DNA from: Nanobdellota archaeon
Lineage (GTDB): Archaea > Nanobdellota > Nanobdellia > Parvarchaeales > Parvarchaeaceae
DNA: 35,682 bases
NCBI GenBank assembly: GCA_021802505.1
Contig: JAJZXE010000001.1
Coordinates: 1-35,682, forward strand
Direction: 5' to 3'
Shown here: piece by piece, positions 35,576 to 35,682 of the stretch
Position numbering within the stretch: the stretch's first letter is position 1
How the letters are laid out: each line of letters begins with the position of its first letter
Position numbers and translations under genes: made by a program
The notes under the pieces: model-generated
The model's input: the letters and a program-made list of their open reading frames with translations, nothing else
Database searches by the model: none
Told to the model about the DNA's origin: nothing

Positions 35576-35682
35576 ATGGCAGAAGGAATTCAACCGATTT
35601 TCATCTTACCCGAAGGATACAACAGAACGAGCGGAAAAGATGCGCAGAGGAACAATATAGCGGCTGCAAAGGCCGTTGCTAA
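35576..35682 (+). CDS. Thermosome (group II chaperonin) subunit, N-terminal part (cut by window)
   Basis: [35 protein letters not shown]...; Shine-Dalgarno ggaggt upstream. Confidence 0.9.
   Translation, partial: MAEGIQPIFILPEGYNRTSGKDAQRNNIAAAKAVA

Noticed and set aside
1-35682. rRNA genes or a CRISPR array
   Set aside because: No recognisable conserved rRNA segments or regularly spaced repeats were found by eye.

Overview
This is a gene-dense archaeal chromosomal segment. Supporting genes include TFB, Trm1, L35Ae, L15e, GINS, a Hef-like helicase, SecD/SecF, the thermosome N-terminus and class III signal-peptide proteins. The very small membrane proteins and overlapping genes suggest a DPANN-like lineage, but that placement is an inference. 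Informational and metabolic genes alternate with runs of surface-type proteins: pilin-like class III signal-peptide proteins, N-terminally anchored Cys-rich proteins, and a tandem array of four 46-57 aa single-helix proteins missing from the ORF track. Two tRNA genes, Thr(CGU) and Glu(UUC), are present on the minus strand. The most unusual locus is 29761-30468. There a tRNA-Glu gene and a displaced copy of its 3' end form a 35-nt direct repeat (33/35 identical) bounding about 0.6 kb. That interval carries a 5'-truncated DUF3800-like fragment next to a candidate ~85-nt structured RNA with its own TATA box and oligo-T tract. Other points of interest: an RHH domain fused to a sugar nucleotidyltransferase, a TtuA/Ncs6-like protein without the PP-loop, a GalT-like protein without HxHxQ, a SecD with a PDZ-like insert, a bacterial-type CoaD, and a tRNA-like hairpin RNA at 28341-28410. 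All calls come from reading the sequence; no database searches or folding programs were run.
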